Source: Melioribacter roseus
GTDB lineage: Bacteria; Bacteroidota; Ignavibacteria; Ignavibacteriales; Melioribacteraceae
Reading direction: 5' to 3'
Length of the DNA: 64,000 nt
Assembly (NCBI GenBank): GCA_020724265.1
Contig: DYHH01000020.1
Location: forward strand, 1-64,000
This document shows positions 63,801 to 64,000 of the stretch, in pieces. Both the position numbers and the translations under genes were made by a program. The notes beneath the pieces were generated by a model. That model worked only from the letters and a program-made list of their open reading frames with translations. It ran no database searches and was not told the origin of the DNA. Position 1 is the stretch's first letter, and every line of letters begins with the position of its first letter.

Positions 63801-63826
63801 TAAAAAATCCCGAAGGGGTGATATTG
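63801..63826 (-). repeat. Inverted copy of the TTCG-hairpin repeat
   Basis: On the minus strand these 26 bases match 63635-63660 (third tandem copy) at 23 of 26 positions, including the hairpin CCCGAAGGGG and its T-run. So the two copies form an imperfect inverted repeat 140 bases apart. The stretch between shows nothing else I can support. Confidence 0.6.
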
Positions 63827-63898
63827 CTTTCTTCACTTTCATACTTTAGAAAATAAGTTAATAGTAATATATTTTTTACGATAACATCATAAAAAATA

Positions 63899-64000
63899 TT
63901 AAACACGGAGTTCGCAATGAAAGTACAATTGACACAATGATTTTATTTGTGAACTCCATGAATTCTTCGTGTCCCTTGTAGTTAAAAAAATATTGAAATC
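63899..64000. repeat. AT-rich tail with a dispersed repeat-like segment
   Basis: GGAGTTC (63907-63913) and GAACTCC (63951-63957) form an inverted repeat with a 37-base loop, followed by ATGAATTCTTCGTGTCCC. The word CTTCGTGTCCCTTGTAGTT matches the repeat words near 58.75 kb and 5.74 kb. No gene starts before the window edge on either strand; the rest of 63677-64000 is AT-rich and non-coding. Confidence 0.35.

Noticed and set aside
63518-63826. CRISPR array
   Set aside because: Only three degenerate 53-base tandem units without unique spacers, and no cas genes.
63879-63959. Short minus-strand frame beginning ATGGAGTTC near the right end
   Set aside because: Ends after 27 codons, lies in repeat-like DNA and has no ribosome site.

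Overview
The window is AT-rich, densely coded DNA from a bacterial chromosome. It most resembles the Bacteroidota/Chlorobiota group, probably an Ignavibacteria-like aerobic or facultative heterotroph (inference). Four clues support this: promoters of the Bacteroidota type (-7 TAnnTTTG with TTG or TTTG about 20 bases upstream) before glgA, the tRNA operon, carA and tsaD; an alternative complex III (ACIII) respiratory cluster; glgA followed by a DUF4270-like lipoprotein; and large Ig-like lipoproteins and outer-membrane proteins with lipoboxes or signal peptides. Almost all genes lie on the minus strand. Only hutI and the last three genes are on the plus strand.

Layout. 0-5.6 kb: a minus-strand run of a helical protein of unknown role, manC, an RpiB-like protein, pyrK, pyrD and folC. 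5.7-12.8 kb: prmC, dtd, an alkaline-phosphatase-superfamily protein, comEC, murB and an MFS transporter, ending in a clear terminator. 12.8-27.9 kb: one long respiratory cluster, actA, small Tat-like peptide, actB, actC, actDE fusion, actF, cytochrome c, sco, coxA, coxC, coxD, coxB, ctaB, and a membrane protein with a cytochrome c tail, closed by a terminator. It encodes quinol oxidation by ACIII coupled to a caa3-type oxidase. 28.1-36.9 kb: glgA, gmhB, a lipoprotein, an outer-membrane protein, a TPR protein, glyA, tatC and a polyprenyl diphosphate synthase. 37.0-44.1 kb: hutI (+) converges on ftcD (-), both for histidine breakdown, with a 135-bp inverted-repeat element between them; further up are an Ig-like lipoprotein, mltG and tsaD. 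44.3-45.9 kb: proline dehydrogenase and coaE. 45.9-55.3 kb: a translation and cell-division block, tRNA-Leu, tRNA-Val, terminator, thrS, infC, rpmI, rplT, hairpin, pheS, pheT, a ZapB-like protein, zapA, a structured RNA that I read as 6S RNA, and rny. 55.5-59.8 kb: carA and carB. 59.9-61.8 kb: a 613-residue protein of unknown function. 62.0-63.5 kb (+): crcB, DUF190 and a PAP2 phosphatase. The last 480 bases are non-coding and carry 53-bp tandem repeats with TTCG-loop hairpins.

Most interesting points: carA and infC have no ATG, GTG or TTG at the position where their conserved proteins must start, and apparently use ATA and ATC; ComEC keeps its channel domain but has lost the metal ligands of its nuclease-like domain; the RpiB-like protein has a 65-residue N-terminal extension and lacks the catalytic Cys; a 54-residue Tat-like peptide sits inside the ACIII operon; ActB keeps a four-Cys motif in its Mo-enzyme-like half; and the 613-residue protein next to a three-half-site operator candidate is uncharacterised. 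No prophage, CRISPR array, complete IS element or defence system was found.
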